Shown: positions 30,691 through 32,555 of the stretch, piece by piece
How positions within the stretch are numbered: the first letter of the stretch is position 1
Layout: each line of letters starts with the position of its first letter
Source of the DNA: Gammaproteobacteria bacterium UBA2965
Lineage (GTDB): Bacteria > Pseudomonadota > Gammaproteobacteria > Pseudomonadales > Azotimanducaceae
Length of the DNA stretch: 32,555 nt
Assembly: GCA_002348385.1 (NCBI GenBank)
Contig: DEBD01000036.1
Span: 1-32,555, forward strand
Direction: 5' to 3'
Made by a program: the position numbers and the translations under genes
Notes under the pieces: generated by a model
Told to the model about the DNA's origin: nothing
The model's database searches: none
Seen by the model: only the letters and a program-made list of their open reading frames with translations

Positions 30691-32555
30691 ATGTTAGATT
30701 CAGCCCTGATACCGCCTGCGTTCGGTATCCTCGGTCTCATCGTCGCGTTCATCATTTTCGGCCTCGTCAAGCGCTACGATGAAGGCGCCGAGAACATCAG
30801 GAAGATTGCCGACGCCATCCACGACGGCGCCATGGTGTTCATGCGGCGCGAGTACACCATGCTGGCTATTTTCGCCGGCGTGCTCCTGATCATCCTGTAT
30901 TTCGCGCTGGGTACAGATACCGCCATCGCTTTCATCGTTGGCGCGCTGGCGTCTGCAGCCGCCGGCGGTATCGGCATGTACACTGCCACCAAGGCCAACG
31001 TGCGCACCACCGCCGCCGCGCACAGCAAGGGCGCTCCCGAAGCGCTGTCGGTTGCATTCTACGGCGGCTCCATCATGGGCCTCACGGTGGCCTCCATGGG
31101 CCTGCTGGGTCTTGGCTTCCTCTACTACCTGTTCGGCGGTGACCCGGAAACGGCCCACCACATTCACGGCTTCGGCATGGGCGCTTCCACAGTTGCCCTG
31201 TTCTCACGGGTTGGCGGCGGCATCTACACCAAGAGCGCGGATGTGGGCGCAGATCTGGTAGGCAAGATCGAAGCCGGAATCCCGGAGGACGACCCGCGCA
31301 ACCCCGGCGTAATTGCCGACAACGTGGGCGACAACGTGGGCGACGTGGCCGGCATGGGCTCCGACATCTTCGAGTCCTACTGCGGCTCCATGATTGCCAC
31401 CATCGCCATCGCATCCACGTTAGCCGCGGTATCCATCAACGGATTGGCCCCGAGCCTGGACGAGGGCGCGGGTCGCGCTTCGCTGATGAGCCTGCCGTTG
31501 ATTCTGGCTTCCACCGGGCTTTTGTGCTCGCTGGCCGGCATCATTCTGGTCCGCCTGATGTCTGCGCGTGAGCCCGCCGTGGCACTGCGCTTCGGCACCA
31601 TGGGCGCGCCCATCGTGTTCATCATCGTGGCTTACTTCGTCATCCAGAGCGTGGGGCTCACGTCCGCGGTGTGGTGGTCGGTGGTGTCCGGCGCCGTCGG
31701 CGGCATGGTCATCGGCCTGGTAACCGAGTACTACACGTCATCCAAACCTATCGTCCGCATCGCCGAAGCGGGCGAGACAGGAGCGGCTACGGTGATGATC
31801 ACCGGCCTTGCCGTAGGCATGCAGTCGGTGGTGATTCCGATCCTGGCCATCTGCGGGATCATCTTCGTATCCACCACCCTGGCCGGTCTTTACGGAGTGG
31901 GTATCGCCGCCCTGGGCATGCTGGCCACGGTGGGTATTACCATGGCCATCGACGCCTACGGCCCGGTGGCGGACAATGCCGGCGGCATCGCCGAGATGGG
32001 CGGTCTGGGCGAAGACACCCGCGCCATCACTGACTCGCTGGACGAGCTCGGCAACACCACAGCCGCCATGGGGAAGGGCTTCGCCATCGGCGCTGCAGCA
32101 CTCGCCGCGCTGGCCATCATCGCCGCCTACGTAGAAACCATCTCCTATCAGGATCCCACCTTCAGCCTGCATATCGGCGAGCCTGAAGTGCTCATCGGGC
32201 TGTTCATCGGCGGTTTGATTCCATTCCTCATCGCCTCTATCACCATGACCGCGGTGGGCGATGCGGCCATGGAGATGATCCAGGAGATCCGACGTCAGTT
32301 CCGGGAGATTCCTGGCCTGCTGGAAGGCAACGCCGAACCGGACAACGCCAAGTGCATCGACATCGCCACGCGAGCGGCGCTGCAGCGCATGCTGCTGCCC
32401 GGCGTGATCGCCGTAGGCGTTCCCCCCATCGTAGGCTTCGGCCTCGGCCCCGCAGCCCTGGGTGGCACGCTGGGTGGCGGGCTGCTGGGGTGCGTGCTGT
32501 TGGCGCTTACCATGGCCAACGCTGGTGGCGCCTGGGACAACGCCAAGAAGTACGT
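30691..32555 (+). CDS. hppA: Membrane-bound proton- or sodium-pumping pyrophosphatase, cut by window edge
   Basis: Integral membrane pump that couples pyrophosphate hydrolysis to proton or sodium export. About 621 codons are present, with no stop before the right edge; family members have about 670-700 residues, so the C-terminus is missing. Active-site motifs are intact: DDPRNPGVIADNVGDNVGD, AGMGSDIFESY, DAYGPVADNAGGIAEMGGLG and ITDSLDELGNTTAAMGKGFA. The alanine after GNTT, where potassium-independent enzymes carry lysine, points to the potassium-dependent subfamily; the ion pumped is not decided by this. The start ATG at 30691 has GGGG six bases upstream; an in-frame ATG at 30673 would add six residues. 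Ends inside NAGGAWDNAKKY. Confidence 0.96.
   Translation, partial: MLDSALIPPAFGILGLIVAFIIFGLVKRYDEGAENIRKIADAIHDGAMVFMRREYTMLAIFAGVLLIILYFALGTDTAIAFIVGALASAAAGGIGMYTATKANVRTTAAAHSKGAPEALSVAFYGGSIMGLTVASMGLLGLGFLYYLFGGDPETAHHIHGFGMGASTVALFSRVGGGIYTKSADVGADLVGKIEAGIPEDDPRNPGVIADNVGDNVGDVAGMGSDIFESYCGSMIATIAIASTLAAVSINGLAPSLDEGAGRASLMSLPLILASTGLLCSLAGIILVRLMSAREPAVALRFGTMGAPIVFIIVAYFVIQSVGLTSAVWWSVVSGAVGGMVIGLVTEYYTSSKPIVRIAEAGETGAATVMITGLAVGMQSVVIPILAICGIIFVSTTLAGLYGVGIAALGMLATVGITMAIDAYGPVADNAGGIAEMGGLGEDTRAITDSLDELGNTTAAMGKGFAIGAAALAALAIIAAYVETISYQDPTFSLHIGEPEVLIGLFIGGLIPFLIASITMTAVGDAAMEMIQEIRRQFREIPGLLEGNAEPDNAKCIDIATRAALQRMLLPGVIAVGVPPIVGFGLGPAALGGTLGGGLLGCVLLALTMANAGGAWDNAKKY

Noticed and set aside
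1..32555. CRISPR arrays, insertion sequences, prophage genes, tRNA or rRNA genes, toxin-antitoxin pairs
   Set aside because: Looked for and not seen: no regular direct repeats, transposase motifs, tRNA cloverleaf with its T-arm consensus, or small paired toxin-like genes.

Overview
The window is GC-rich, densely packed bacterial chromosome. Its gene content points to a gammaproteobacterium: an lptD-surA-pdxA-rsmA-apaG-apaH block, a Vfr-type Crp, Coq7-type ubiquinone hydroxylase, split trpE and trpGDC units, and AmgK/MurU cell-wall recycling. Several stretches follow the gene order I recall from Pseudomonas (rpe-gph-trpE; trpGDC-vfr-OsmC-coq7-HIT; dsbD-accB-prmA-DUF3426-dusB-purH-purD). Details such as the membrane pyrophosphatase and the missing genes suggest a different lineage. 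I cannot name a species. Apart from the genes cut by the two window edges, the housekeeping genes look intact.

Layout. 1-6621 (minus): outer-membrane and maintenance operon, reading lptD, surA, pdxA, rsmA, apaG, apaH, with apaH cut by the left edge. 6679-9752 (plus): amgK-murU, then rpe and gph. 9753-11416: a leader with a candidate Trp-containing peptide, then trpE. 11417-12710: a small variable region between the two trp units, with one exported protein of unknown function and two decayed gene fragments. In Pseudomonas aeruginosa this interval holds the R/F pyocin cluster. 12711-15126: trpG-trpD-trpC, overlapping by 4 bases at each junction. 15162-15912 (minus): crp/vfr with a strong terminator facing trpC. 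16093-16928 (plus): an OsmC-like protein and a VOC-fold protein. 16948-17922 (minus): hinT-coq7. 17923-19791: accessory stretch with a truncated membrane-protein gene, an exported alpha/beta-barrel protein and a nitroreductase.

19792-28217 is a minus-strand block read as dsbD, accB, prmA, DUF3426 protein, dusB, purH, purD. It keeps the classical order but lacks three genes normally found inside it: aroQ (before accB), accC (between accB and prmA) and fis (between dusB and purH). 28328-30514 (plus) carries a TPR-like lipoprotein, a PCuAC copper chaperone and a DUF2333 protein. The window ends inside hppA, a membrane pyrophosphatase whose sequence indicates the potassium-dependent type, preceded by a structured leader.

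Most of the window is core metabolism. I did not find a defence system, CRISPR array, insertion sequence, tRNA, rRNA or clearly new multi-gene system. The best leads are the three missing genes, the trpE leader peptide, the decayed trpE-trpG interval, the hppA leader structure, a lipobox-like motif in LptD, and a nearly leaderless promoter arrangement at rpe.
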